From CANJXF01 sp043775015 (GTDB lineage Bacteria > Verrucomicrobiota > Verrucomicrobiia > Limisphaerales > CANJXF01), in contig JAYVSV010000094.1 in the NCBI GenBank assembly GCA_043775015.1, positions 1 through 64,000 on the forward strand: a DNA stretch of 64,000 nt. The letters run 5' to 3'. A model generated the notes under the pieces. That model was not told the origin of the DNA. It saw only the letters and a list, made by a program, of their open reading frames with translations, and did no database searches. The translations under genes were made by a program, and so were the position numbers. Position 1 is the first letter of the stretch. Each line of letters starts with the position of its first letter. Below are positions 43,278-51,788 of this stretch, in pieces.

Positions 43278-43747
43278 GAATGTGATTTCTTGAATTGAGT
43301 TCGCTCCCGGCGATTGTGTTTTTTGATATTTTGATCCAGTTCTTTGAGAGTGCTTTCAACCGTTTGAATAAAGCTTAAGCAGCTTGATGCCATGCCGCCC
43401 AACGAAATAACCGTGTCCCGTTCCGCGTTGTCATCGGTCACAGCCAGCACTTCGCCAAAAGAAGTCATTCGATGCGCAACCCGCTCGATAATGTCATCCG
43501 CAGTCTGGCCGGAACGCGAGTAAAGAATTTCCAATTCGGACGTGGAATGAGTAGCGGGCGTACCGGTCGGAGCGCCGCCGCCGTCGAAAACAATGGTGAT
43601 TGGGGTCCCGATGGCGTCGCGATAAAGCGTCAGGTAGTGGATTAATTCCTCGCGCGCCATCGCGGAATGGCGAGCCTTGCCGGGAGCAAGTTCCGGCCAG
43701 CTATGCAGCAGGCTGTAGCCATCGACGAGTATTCGCACTAACGCCAT
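43274..43747 (-). CDS. NYN-domain protein (YacP/DUF901-like RNase)
   Basis: 157 residues. The NYN/PIN-like fold shows ILVDGYSLLHSWPEL (first acidic residue), TIVFDGGGAPTG, SGQTADDIIERV and AVTDDNAERDTV. These Asp residues form the metal site of YacP/Rae1-type ribonucleases. In Bacillus, Rae1 cuts mRNA on the ribosome; whether this protein does the same is unknown. It heads an operon with the vWA-like gene and overlaps its start. Confidence 0.8.
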   Translation of the reverse strand: MALVRILVDGYSLLHSWPELAPGKARHSAMAREELIHYLTLYRDAIGTPITIVFDGGGAPTGTPATHSTSELEILYSRSGQTADDIIERVAHRMTSFGEVLAVTDDNAERDTVISLGGMASSCLSFIQTVESTLKELDQNIKKHNRRERTQFKKSHS

Positions 43748-43805
43748 GCGGACAGCTTACGAGAGACGCCGAAATTTTCACAGGGCTTTCGACAAATTGA
43801 TTCCG

Positions 43806-44453
43806 CTACAGTCGCACGAAGGGAATTATTTTTTTCGCGCGGCCCATTTTCCACACCAGCCACGCACCCAGGATCAAACCAAAAACAAGATGCGCTGATG
43901 CCGTTAAAACGATGAAGTGCGCGTCCATCTTCAATCCGAAGAATCTAGCGTAAGGCGAGAGAAGTAACATGGTTTCGATGACCAACGCCCATGCGACGGC
44001 ACCAGCAAATAGGATTCGCGGTCGCGCCGTGGTCATGACGGCCAGCAACATGATTCCGAGTGCGGCTCCGTTGGAAAAATGGTAAGCCCAACCGAGAAAC
44101 TGAACCAACCACACTGGTTCCGTGTCGCCGAGAATGAGTCGGCCGAACGCGGGAAAAACTTTGAAGAGCGGTGCGCCATTCAAAACGAACGGCAATCGGA
44201 AAAGATCATAAGCCACCGCTGCAATCACGCCGCCAATCGCGCCTTGCACGACCCAGGTGTGCGGATTCCCGACGCCTGCTGGTTCACAGCGATTCAAATA
44301 AGCCATCACCGCCAGCGCGATCGTTGCGGGGGGAAGAATCCAGCAGGCGAACCAACGCATTGTCCAGAGGCCAAAAAGTTGACCGAGCAGGCAGGCAAAG
44401 GAGAGAAACGCCAATCCAAAAACCAAAAGGCGACAAGTGGTGTTGGGTGACAT
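43806..44453 (-). CDS. Polytopic membrane protein of unknown function
   Basis: About 215 residues from ATG 44453 (a longer start at 44471 adds MVSLSK). Five or six hydrophobic segments are visible (LLVFGLAFLSFACLLGQLFGL, ATIALAVMAYL, AIGGVIAAVAYDLF, LVFGLILGAWLVW). The AAVAYDLFRLPFV and AYHFSNGAALGIM pieces are conserved-looking but match no family I can name. The window lies between the NYN/vWA operon and the EF-hand protein gene on the same strand, with a terminator separating it from the latter. Confidence 0.65.
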   Translation of the reverse strand: MSPNTTCRLLVFGLAFLSFACLLGQLFGLWTMRWFACWILPPATIALAVMAYLNRCEPAGVGNPHTWVVQGAIGGVIAAVAYDLFRLPFVLNGAPLFKVFPAFGRLILGDTEPVWLVQFLGWAYHFSNGAALGIMLLAVMTTARPRILFAGAVAWALVIETMLLLSPYARFFGLKMDAHFIVLTASAHLVFGLILGAWLVWKMGRAKKIIPFVRL

Positions 44454-44562
44454 TTTGGAAAGGCTAACCAACGTTGACGCGCCAAGCCAAGAATTTCATA
44501 TTATTTCGGGTTCGGGTTGAAAGGTTTGCCCTCGAATGGATTTTCCATAATTACAAAACACA

Positions 44563-44590
44563 AAAGCCCGGACGCGCGCGCCCGGGCTTT
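44563..44590 (-). terminator. Hairpin terminator after the EF-hand membrane protein gene
   Basis: AAAGCCCGG (44563-44571) pairs with CCGGGCTTT (44582-44590) around a CG-rich loop. On the minus strand it is followed by a T-rich run (TTTGTGTTTTGT). It begins 15 bp after the 44606 gene. Confidence 0.75.
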
Positions 44591-44605
44591 GGGATTTGAG
44601 AATGA

Positions 44606-46846
44606 TTAAGGAGCCGTGGGCGGCAGGTTAGTCGCAACCACCGTCGGAACCGAATTCGTCGGCGCCTTGTAGTGCCATGCGTTGGTGCCAAAAAAGGTTA
44701 TGGATGTGGGCTGCAATTTTGGAGATAGGTAGTTATCCAATTTCCGGAAATACCACAAACCATAAGCGATCGCGAGGAGGACGAGAATGGTGGCGATGAT
44801 TTTGGGCCACGGACTTTTCTTTTCTGCGAATGGATCCGCAAGGTCGCGTTGCGCGCCGGGTGGCAGCACGGCGATTTGCGTGAGGCTCGCGCCGAATGGC
44901 ACGTTCATCTTGGCGCTGGCGTTCACCGCCCAACCATTGGCGTCAAGAATCGGGCCGAGGTTGCGTTTCCGTAATTTGAGCCAGGCGATGACCACCGACG
45001 GTACGGAGATGGCCAGCAGGATGGCGACAAACGCCAGCGGAATCTGCCACCATTGCAAGCCGAGAATTTTGGTGAAGATCATTCCCAACGCACCCATCAA
45101 CGTCGTTAACACCAGACCGATGGCGGCCAGCGTGCCGGTGTCAATCTTGTGGGGCGCAGCGGGTTGGACAGCACCCGCGTTCGCAGTGGAAGTTGCGGTC
45201 GCATGCAAGTTGGCGGTCGCGGCGGCATCGGCGGCAGCGGCGCGCTTGGCCACCTGCTCCTCGATCATGCGCACGAATTTTTTGTAGGGCGACCAGAACG
45301 CCTGACGGACACTGATTGGGTTGGCAACGATTTTAGTGATCGTCGCATCAAAGTCGCGGCCTTTGCGATCGTAGAAAACACCGTTGCGTCCGACCATCAA
45401 ATTGTCGTCGTGGCCTTGCGAGAAAATCGCGACGATGCTCAATTTCTCGTTGGTGGCCTTGCGCACGCAATCAATGTAAGCGAGATACGCCCCAGCCAGG
45501 CCAGCCATCGTGGCGTGTTTGCCCGCGTCTTCAACCGTGAGGCACAGGTCGCAACTGCGCTGATCGAGGAACAAGCGCCCGGCTTGGAAAATTGCCGGAG
45601 TCTTGCGGCTGTAAAAATTTTTGAAGCTGACGAAATTAACGCAGAGCGTGTACAGGTCGCGGTTGAAGCGAACTAATTTTTCCACGGCAGCAATCGCGTT
45701 TGCTTCCGGCTCTAGCGCCTTGTCCTTGGTGATGAGCGTGTCAATCTTGGCTTTAGCATCGCTGGCGAGAATTTCGCGGACGCGTTTCAAGCCCAGTTTT
45801 TCCACCGTCGCGCCAACCTTGCCCGCCGACCACGCCTCGAACGGCGCGAGTTTGGCGAGCAACGAATTCCAATCCGCTTCGGTCAACGATGACTTGTCGG
45901 AGACCAGCGGTTTTACAGCGGCGGCTTGCAATGTCGCAATCAGGGTGGCCCAAGCAGGATTCACCCCGTCCATAAGCGGCAACGCTTTGCCAGCGGCAAT
46001 TTGCGCGAGCGGGAAGCTGGCAATCTCTGCGGACGTGATGGTCAAATCTTTCGCCGCGAGCGCGAGATATTCAGATTCCTGACGGTTCAAAGCGACAATG
46101 GCCCGCGCATCAAACGCAGCCAGGCGACAGCGCGCAAAGAAGTCATCCACTTTCACTTTCACTGCTTTCACCGCAACCGATGCGGTAGCGGTGGCTTCGC
46201 CGAGTGGCAGAATGTTTTTGTCGCCCTCACCCTGTTTCCACCAATCGGAATGCGCCTGCGCTTCGGTAAAAAATAAATCAGTCTTGGCTTGGCCGATGCC
46301 AGGCTTGCCGCTCCGGTCAGTCTCGATGCCAAGGCAGGCCATGATGTTGACAATCACGGCTTTGGTCACATCGTCGCTGGCGGCGTCGGCGGGAATGATG
46401 CCGTCGCCGTTGAAATTGGTGGCGGCAAAAATTTTCGCCGTGTCGCTGATTTCATCGAGGCCAATGGCGGTGGCGTCGGCCTTGTTGAGATTGACCAACG
46501 TCTGCCTGGCGGAGGCGAGAAGCTGTTTGCCTTCGGGCGTCGCGTCGTTAATGGCGGCGAGCGAAAGCGTCGGCGAACCTTTGATGAGGTCGTCGGGATT
46601 TTTCAACATACTCGTCGCCCATTTTGCGGCGGCAATCACTTCCGGCGCACGCACGCGGCCATCCTTGTCCATGTCAACCAGATCGAGTGTGCGGTTGTCG
46701 AACTCAAGCCCGCGCGTGGGGCAGGCGAGCGCGACCCAGAGCTTCTGGTCGAGCTGGTCGAGGTTGGCGAGGTCGCTACCGGATTCGAGTTTGACTTGGT
46801 CAAAGCCGCCGGCGCGGAAGAACTTCCATGTGTGGGTCGAGGTCAT
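44606..46846 (-). CDS. Large EF-hand-like membrane protein of unknown function
   Basis: 746 residues. Two calcium-type loops appear early, DMDKDGRVRAPEV (~57-69) and NFNGDGIIPADAA (~145), in a mainly helical N-terminal body of ~560 residues. Three hydrophobic segments follow (TLAAIGLVLTTLMGALGMIF, IPLAFVAILLAISVPSVVIA, IIATILVLLAIAYGLWYF) and a C-terminal periplasm-like tail rich in Pro, Thr and Asn. There is no signal peptide: the N-terminus reads TSTHTWKFFRAGGFDQVKLE. I recognise no named family. Single-gene unit with its own terminator. Confidence 0.65.
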   Translation of the reverse strand: MTSTHTWKFFRAGGFDQVKLESGSDLANLDQLDQKLWVALACPTRGLEFDNRTLDLVDMDKDGRVRAPEVIAAAKWATSMLKNPDDLIKGSPTLSLAAINDATPEGKQLLASARQTLVNLNKADATAIGLDEISDTAKIFAATNFNGDGIIPADAASDDVTKAVIVNIMACLGIETDRSGKPGIGQAKTDLFFTEAQAHSDWWKQGEGDKNILPLGEATATASVAVKAVKVKVDDFFARCRLAAFDARAIVALNRQESEYLALAAKDLTITSAEIASFPLAQIAAGKALPLMDGVNPAWATLIATLQAAAVKPLVSDKSSLTEADWNSLLAKLAPFEAWSAGKVGATVEKLGLKRVREILASDAKAKIDTLITKDKALEPEANAIAAVEKLVRFNRDLYTLCVNFVSFKNFYSRKTPAIFQAGRLFLDQRSCDLCLTVEDAGKHATMAGLAGAYLAYIDCVRKATNEKLSIVAIFSQGHDDNLMVGRNGVFYDRKGRDFDATITKIVANPISVRQAFWSPYKKFVRMIEEQVAKRAAAADAAATANLHATATSTANAGAVQPAAPHKIDTGTLAAIGLVLTTLMGALGMIFTKILGLQWWQIPLAFVAILLAISVPSVVIAWLKLRKRNLGPILDANGWAVNASAKMNVPFGASLTQIAVLPPGAQRDLADPFAEKKSPWPKIIATILVLLAIAYGLWYFRKLDNYLSPKLQPTSITFFGTNAWHYKAPTNSVPTVVATNLPPTAP

Positions 46847-47326
46847 TTTTTGGTCTTGGTTGTTGTTAGCTATAGATCATTTCCTAAGTCACCATCAGCT
46901 ATTTCCATTGCGCTTGATGTACGGAAGTCTCTGCGCTTGGCCTTGGAGCTTCTTCAGAATGTTCTTCTAATATTCAGCGCGGTTTGGTTAGAAATTGTTC
47001 AATTGTTCCAACATTTATAGTTTTCTGCGAGAGTCGTTCTTTTCGTGGCCAAGGCTACTTTGACGCTTCCGCAGAGAATTGAGACTAGCATTCCAGTCGA
47101 ATTCATTGGCCGAGTTTCTGCATATTTTCCCAGCGTGGCAAGTTCTGTTTGTGCGGTATCGCTTTCTCTCGTCCGCTGGCGCAAGAACCCTTCTCACTCG
47201 AGTTAAATAAAACCATTGAAATTCTTCGCTGGCATCGGTTTCTGCGTAGCCCTGCTGTATTGTCGCGACAAATCCACCAACGTCTTTCCGCTTGCTAATC
47301 TCGTCGTAGCCGAATGAAATTCTCGC
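46847..47326. other. 480-bp divergent intergenic interval, no gene seen
   Basis: Both strands contain only short or antisense frames without recognisable residues. It must contain promoters for the two divergent genes, but I cannot place -35/-10 boxes with confidence. AAATTGTTCAATTGTTCC near 47005 is a local direct repeat of ATTGTTC, of unknown meaning. Confidence 0.5.
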
Positions 47327-48775
47327 ATGACACGCCATCACTCTCGCCGTTCGTTTGTTCGTGTGACTTCCATCTGCACGGCTGGGGCACTCTCGCCAAT
47401 ACCCGGAACGCTGTTGGCCATCGAGGAACCGAGACCGCTGTTTGTCGAAGGTTACGCGCAACGGGTTAGCTATGCCCCTGGTGAAGAATTGGCGTTGCAT
47501 GTTTCCACGAGTGCGCCGTCGTTCTCCGCTGAAATTACCAGAATCGGAGCGAAGCGGGAAACGGTCTGGACTTCCAAGGAAATAGCGGGACGTGAATATC
47601 CTGTGCCGGAGGACGCGTCTTCCCACGGATGTCGCTGGCCCGCAGCGGTGAATCTGAAAATCCCAACTGAGTGGCGAAGTGGTTACTATCATGTCACCTT
47701 GCGCGCGCACGATGGGGGAGGGAAGTTTGCGCAACGCAACTCGCGCACGGCCGAAGGTAGCTGCTTCTTTGTGGTGCGGTCTGCTGAACCCGGTAAGGCG
47801 ACAAAGATTCTTCTACAGCTGAGTACACACACCTATAATGCCTACAACAACTGGGGCGGCTTCAGCCTCTATGCCTACAACGGGCGCGGCGGGAATCAAG
47901 GTCGCCGTGTCTCCTATGAACGTCCTCCCGCGAGTTTGTTCAATATGTGGGAGCAACCGTTCATCGAGTGGGCAGAGCGAAATGAATTAGTCCTGGACTT
48001 TGCGACGAACAGTGACCTTGAGTTTCACCCTGAGTTGTTAAAAGCCTATCGACTCGTCCTCAGCGTTGGCCACGACGAGTATTGGTCCTCTCCGATGCGC
48101 GATCACCTGGAAAAATTCATTACAGACGGAGGCAATGTGGCTTTTTTCAGCGGCAACACCTGTTGCTGGCAGGTGCGAAGCGAAGAAGAAGGTCGTGCGC
48201 TGACGTGTTGGAAACAAAGTTATCATTGGGACCCGGTTTATGGCGCGCATGGGAGCTATGCCACCTTATCCACACTCTGGAGCCATCATCTGGTGAAACG
48301 ACCCGAGAACAAGCTCACCGGTGTAGGATTCTTGTGGGGTGGCTACCACAAAAGCCACGGCCAGCTCATGGACGCCAGCGGTGCCTTCGCGGTACATCGA
48401 CCGGAACATTGGCTCTTCGCTGGCACGGGGTTAAAGCGCGACGAGTTGTTCGGCGGCAAGGATACCATCGTGGGGTACGAGTGCGACGGCTGCGAACTGG
48501 AGTGGAAAGATGGACTCCCTTCTCCAACTCATCGGGACGGTACGCCGGATAACTTCGAGGTGCTCGCGACGGCTCCCGCGCAATGGCATCCCGACGATTG
48601 CCAGTGGTATGACCAGTGGGAGAATGGTCGCAAAGGCCACGCGGTTTTGGGCGTTTACACACGGGGCGGAACGGTCTTCACCTGCGGCAGCACCGATTGG
48701 GCGCACGGACTGGCCGGGGCTGATCCGATGGTCGAGCGAATCACGCGAAATATTTTAGAGCGATTAAGCAAATGA
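47327..48775 (+). CDS. N,N-dimethylformamidase beta subunit-like protein (exported)
   Basis: 482 residues. The N-terminus TRHHSRRSFVRVTSICTAGA is a twin-arginine-type signal. The body matches the DMFase large-subunit C-terminal fold: THTYNAYNNWGGFSLYAYNG, LEFHPELLKAYRLVLSVGHD, EYWSSPMRDHLEKFITDGGN and GSTDWAHGL near the end. Characterised members hydrolyse dimethylformamide, but most homologues have unknown substrates. The stop overlaps the ATG of the next gene (ATGA), coupling it to a membrane-bound dehydrogenase. Confidence 0.78.
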   Translation: MTRHHSRRSFVRVTSICTAGALSPIPGTLLAIEEPRPLFVEGYAQRVSYAPGEELALHVSTSAPSFSAEITRIGAKRETVWTSKEIAGREYPVPEDASSHGCRWPAAVNLKIPTEWRSGYYHVTLRAHDGGGKFAQRNSRTAEGSCFFVVRSAEPGKATKILLQLSTHTYNAYNNWGGFSLYAYNGRGGNQGRRVSYERPPASLFNMWEQPFIEWAERNELVLDFATNSDLEFHPELLKAYRLVLSVGHDEYWSSPMRDHLEKFITDGGNVAFFSGNTCCWQVRSEEEGRALTCWKQSYHWDPVYGAHGSYATLSTLWSHHLVKRPENKLTGVGFLWGGYHKSHGQLMDASGAFAVHRPEHWLFAGTGLKRDELFGGKDTIVGYECDGCELEWKDGLPSPTHRDGTPDNFEVLATAPAQWHPDDCQWYDQWENGRKGHAVLGVYTRGGTVFTCGSTDWAHGLAGADPMVERITRNILERLSK

Positions 48776-51513
48776 ACTTTTTCAAAACACTGGTAGGTAT
48801 CACGTTGATTGCAGGAGTTTTAGTTGCCGCCGAGCCACTCTCGCCCGGAACGTTCCTGCATGACTTCGATCACGATGGGGTTGAAGATCGGCTCATCAGT
48901 GGCCTAGATGGGAGCGAAATTCAACATAAGAACACTCGAACCGGTGAGTGGGAGAAAGCAGGTTACACGTTGCCCGACGGGGTAATGCTGTTCGACAGGA
49001 ACGAGCGCGATGCCGGTCTTCGTTTTGTTGACCTGAACGGCGATGGCTTCGATGACATCCTGTTCTCAAATTCGGAACGCTACGCCATTCACCTGTGGAA
49101 TAAAAATGTCCGTCTGGATCTAGGCTGGACTAAAGGTTGGTCGCAGTTTGTGCGAGCAGGTGACCGCAAAGGAGCTAAGAACGAACCACCTTCGCTGGTC
49201 GGGGCTGAGGTTCGAGTCGAGGATGGACAGTTGATTGTCACTCACCCAATCACCAGGTCAGGACTCGCATCGGTTGACCACATATCCACGAAGGCGCTGA
49301 TCGCATTTGAGATACCGCCGCCGAAGTCACCTAGGGAAGCACTCGCGAGTTTTAAAGTGCGGGCAGGTTTCCAGGTTGAATTGGTCGCGTCAGAACCGAT
49401 GGTGGTTGACCCGGTTGCATTCGATTGGGGCGCGGATGGACGACTCTGGGTCGTAGAGATGCGCGATTATCCGTTGGGCATCGACGGCAAAGGAAAACCC
49501 GGCGGTGTAGTGAAGGTGCTCGAAGATACCGATGGCGATGGTCGTTACGACAAGGCGACGACCTTTCTGGAAGGTATTGGGTTTCCGAGTAGCGTGATGC
49601 CTTGGCGCAAAGGCGCGTTGATTGCCGCAGCACCTGATTTGTTCTACGCAGAAGACACAGATGGTGATGGTCGTGCTGACTTGCGCAAGGTCTTGTTTAC
49701 CGGTTTCAACCGAGGCAACCAGCAGCACCGCTTCAACGGTTTTGAATGGGGATTGGACGGCTGGATTTACGTCGCAAATGGTGATAGCGGTGGTCACGTA
49801 AATTCTCTGGCAACTGGTAAAACAATTTCCATCAGCGGACGCGATCTTCGGTTTCGGCCAGACACCGGCGAGATGGAAACAGTTTCGGCGCAAACGCAAT
49901 TTGGTCGGCGTCGCGATGATTGGGGCAATTGGTTCGGCAACAACAATCCGACCTGGCTCTGGCACGTCACCTTGCCGGAACATTACTTACGCCGAAATCC
50001 CCAACTCGCAGTGAAGAGTGTGCTGCATGTGTTGGCCAATTACGAAAACTCCACCCGCGTGTTTCCAGCCAGCGCTCCTATGCTTCGGCCCAACCAGCCC
50101 TGGTCATTAAATCACGTGACCAGCGCTTGCAGCCCATGTCCGTATCGCGATGATCTTTTCGGATCGGAATTTGCGTCCAGTGTTTTCATGAGTGAACCGG
50201 TCCATAACACCGTCCACCGGGAAGTGCTTGTTCGCGATGGCGCTGGATTTAAAAGTCACCGGGCAGAAGGCGAAGAACAAAGCGAATTTCTGGCGAGCAC
50301 CGACAATTGGTTTCGTCCTGTCACGCTCAAGACCGGACCGGACGGCGCACTCTACATCGCCGATATGTATCGTTTCACCCTTGAACATCCAGAATGGATT
50401 TCGCCGGAGATGCAATCGCGGCTTGATCTCCGGGCGGGTGAAGACAAAGGACGAATTTATCGTGTCGTGCCGGAGGGAAAAACGCGTCGTCCGATTCCAA
50501 ACTTAACCAAGTTGAATTCCCGCGAACTCGTCGCTGCGATGGATAGTCCAAATGGTTGGCAACGAGACACCGCGCAACGCTTGCTCATCGAACGCGACGG
50601 CTCCTTTCCTACCGTAGAACTAAAAAACTTACTAGGTGTGACCCACGCACCACAGGTTCGGCTACAAGCCCTCGCCACGCTGGGTTTATTGGGCTCGCTC
50701 ACAGCTACGACGCTCGTTGCCGTGTTGGCCGACCCGCATCCTGAAGTCCGATGCGAAGCTTTGCGGCAGAGTGAAACAATGGCGGGAAAGGGGGACGCCA
50801 TTTTTTTGGCAGCGGCAGTGCTGGTCTCGGACAGTGAACCTTCCGTTCGTTTGCAAACGGCGTTCACCCTCGGTGCATGGCCGTCGGAAAAAAGCGAACC
50901 GCTCCTGCGAGACCTAGCCACGCACGAGAATGCTGACGAACTTTTGCGCATTGCGGTCATGTCCTCTCTTCGTCCAGAAAGCCATTTGTTCAAACAGTTG
51001 AATGAGAAAACTCCGCTGCCCAAATCTGCCACGCCGAACATCACTTTGAAACCGTCATCGGCTGACCGTGCCGCTGTCATTGCAAATTACGCCGGGGTCG
51101 AAAAGTTGACCGGAGACTCCGTGCGGGGCCGGCAACAATTTCAAACTCTCTGCGCGACCTGCCATCGACTGCGCAGCGATGGCCATGAGGTTGGTCCTGA
51201 CCTTGCGATGGTTGGAACGAAGTCTGTGGACTGGTTGCTCACTGCTATTCTCGATCCGAGTCAAGCGATCGAAGCCCGCTACCGCGCATGGACGATTTCG
51301 CTGAAATCCGCCGAGGCATTGTCTGGAATTATTTCTGCCGAAACGGCGAATAATATCGTGGTCCGCGTCGCTGGCGGCGTTGACCAGGCGATCTTGCGCA
51401 GCGACATCACCTCAATGGAGCCGCTGAAACTTTCGCTGATGCCGACGGGTTTTGAATCCGCTCTAAAGCCGCAGGACATGGCGGATCTGCTGAGTTGGTT
51501 GCGTGCGCCGTGA
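48772..51513 (+). CDS. PVC-type membrane-bound dehydrogenase / HEAT / cytochrome c protein
   Basis: 913 residues with a signal peptide (MNFFKTLVGITLIAGVLVAA). A VCBS/FG-GAP-like piece (DFDHDGVEDRLI, DLNGDGFDDIL) precedes the beta-propeller dehydrogenase domain starting GFQVELVASEPMVVDP. HEAT repeats (TLGLLGSLTATTLVAVLADP) and a C-terminal cytochrome c (CATCH; GPDLAMVG) follow. Same architecture as the 37455 gene, so the two are paralogues. Translationally coupled to the DMFase-like gene, which suggests a shared amide or sugar oxidation role in the periplasm. Confidence 0.87.
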   Translation: MNFFKTLVGITLIAGVLVAAEPLSPGTFLHDFDHDGVEDRLISGLDGSEIQHKNTRTGEWEKAGYTLPDGVMLFDRNERDAGLRFVDLNGDGFDDILFSNSERYAIHLWNKNVRLDLGWTKGWSQFVRAGDRKGAKNEPPSLVGAEVRVEDGQLIVTHPITRSGLASVDHISTKALIAFEIPPPKSPREALASFKVRAGFQVELVASEPMVVDPVAFDWGADGRLWVVEMRDYPLGIDGKGKPGGVVKVLEDTDGDGRYDKATTFLEGIGFPSSVMPWRKGALIAAAPDLFYAEDTDGDGRADLRKVLFTGFNRGNQQHRFNGFEWGLDGWIYVANGDSGGHVNSLATGKTISISGRDLRFRPDTGEMETVSAQTQFGRRRDDWGNWFGNNNPTWLWHVTLPEHYLRRNPQLAVKSVLHVLANYENSTRVFPASAPMLRPNQPWSLNHVTSACSPCPYRDDLFGSEFASSVFMSEPVHNTVHREVLVRDGAGFKSHRAEGEEQSEFLASTDNWFRPVTLKTGPDGALYIADMYRFTLEHPEWISPEMQSRLDLRAGEDKGRIYRVVPEGKTRRPIPNLTKLNSRELVAAMDSPNGWQRDTAQRLLIERDGSFPTVELKNLLGVTHAPQVRLQALATLGLLGSLTATTLVAVLADPHPEVRCEALRQSETMAGKGDAIFLAAAVLVSDSEPSVRLQTAFTLGAWPSEKSEPLLRDLATHENADELLRIAVMSSLRPESHLFKQLNEKTPLPKSATPNITLKPSSADRAAVIANYAGVEKLTGDSVRGRQQFQTLCATCHRLRSDGHEVGPDLAMVGTKSVDWLLTAILDPSQAIEARYRAWTISLKSAEALSGIISAETANNIVVRVAGGVDQAILRSDITSMEPLKLSLMPTGFESALKPQDMADLLSWLRAP

Positions 51514-51788
51514 ATTTTGACAGCTCGGTTCACGCTATTTTTCATGTTTTCGCGGAGGACGGAACGGATTGAAAATCGTCGCGAGTGAGAATCGGAGTGT
51601 TCGGGAAAATTGTAATTGCGAATATTCAACATCGCTCCGAATTAAGAAGTATTTCACTGAAATTTTTTCCGAAGCGGGCAGGGTGGGAGAAGATTCCACT
51701 TTTATTCACGGCGTTCATCGCTATCTTCCACGCTTTACTCGACTCGCGCCGGAATTGGTTCGATAGGGAAGAAGATTATTTTTAGGAC

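Noticed and set aside
47015..47734. 239-codon minus-strand frame reaching from the DMFase-like gene into the 46847-47326 gap
   Set aside because: Most of it is antisense to a real gene, and the remainder has no recognisable residues or ribosome-binding site.
51514..51788. Short frames (up to ~66 codons) between the dehydrogenase gene and lepA
   Set aside because: No recognisable residues; they run into the lepA leader. Treated as intergenic.
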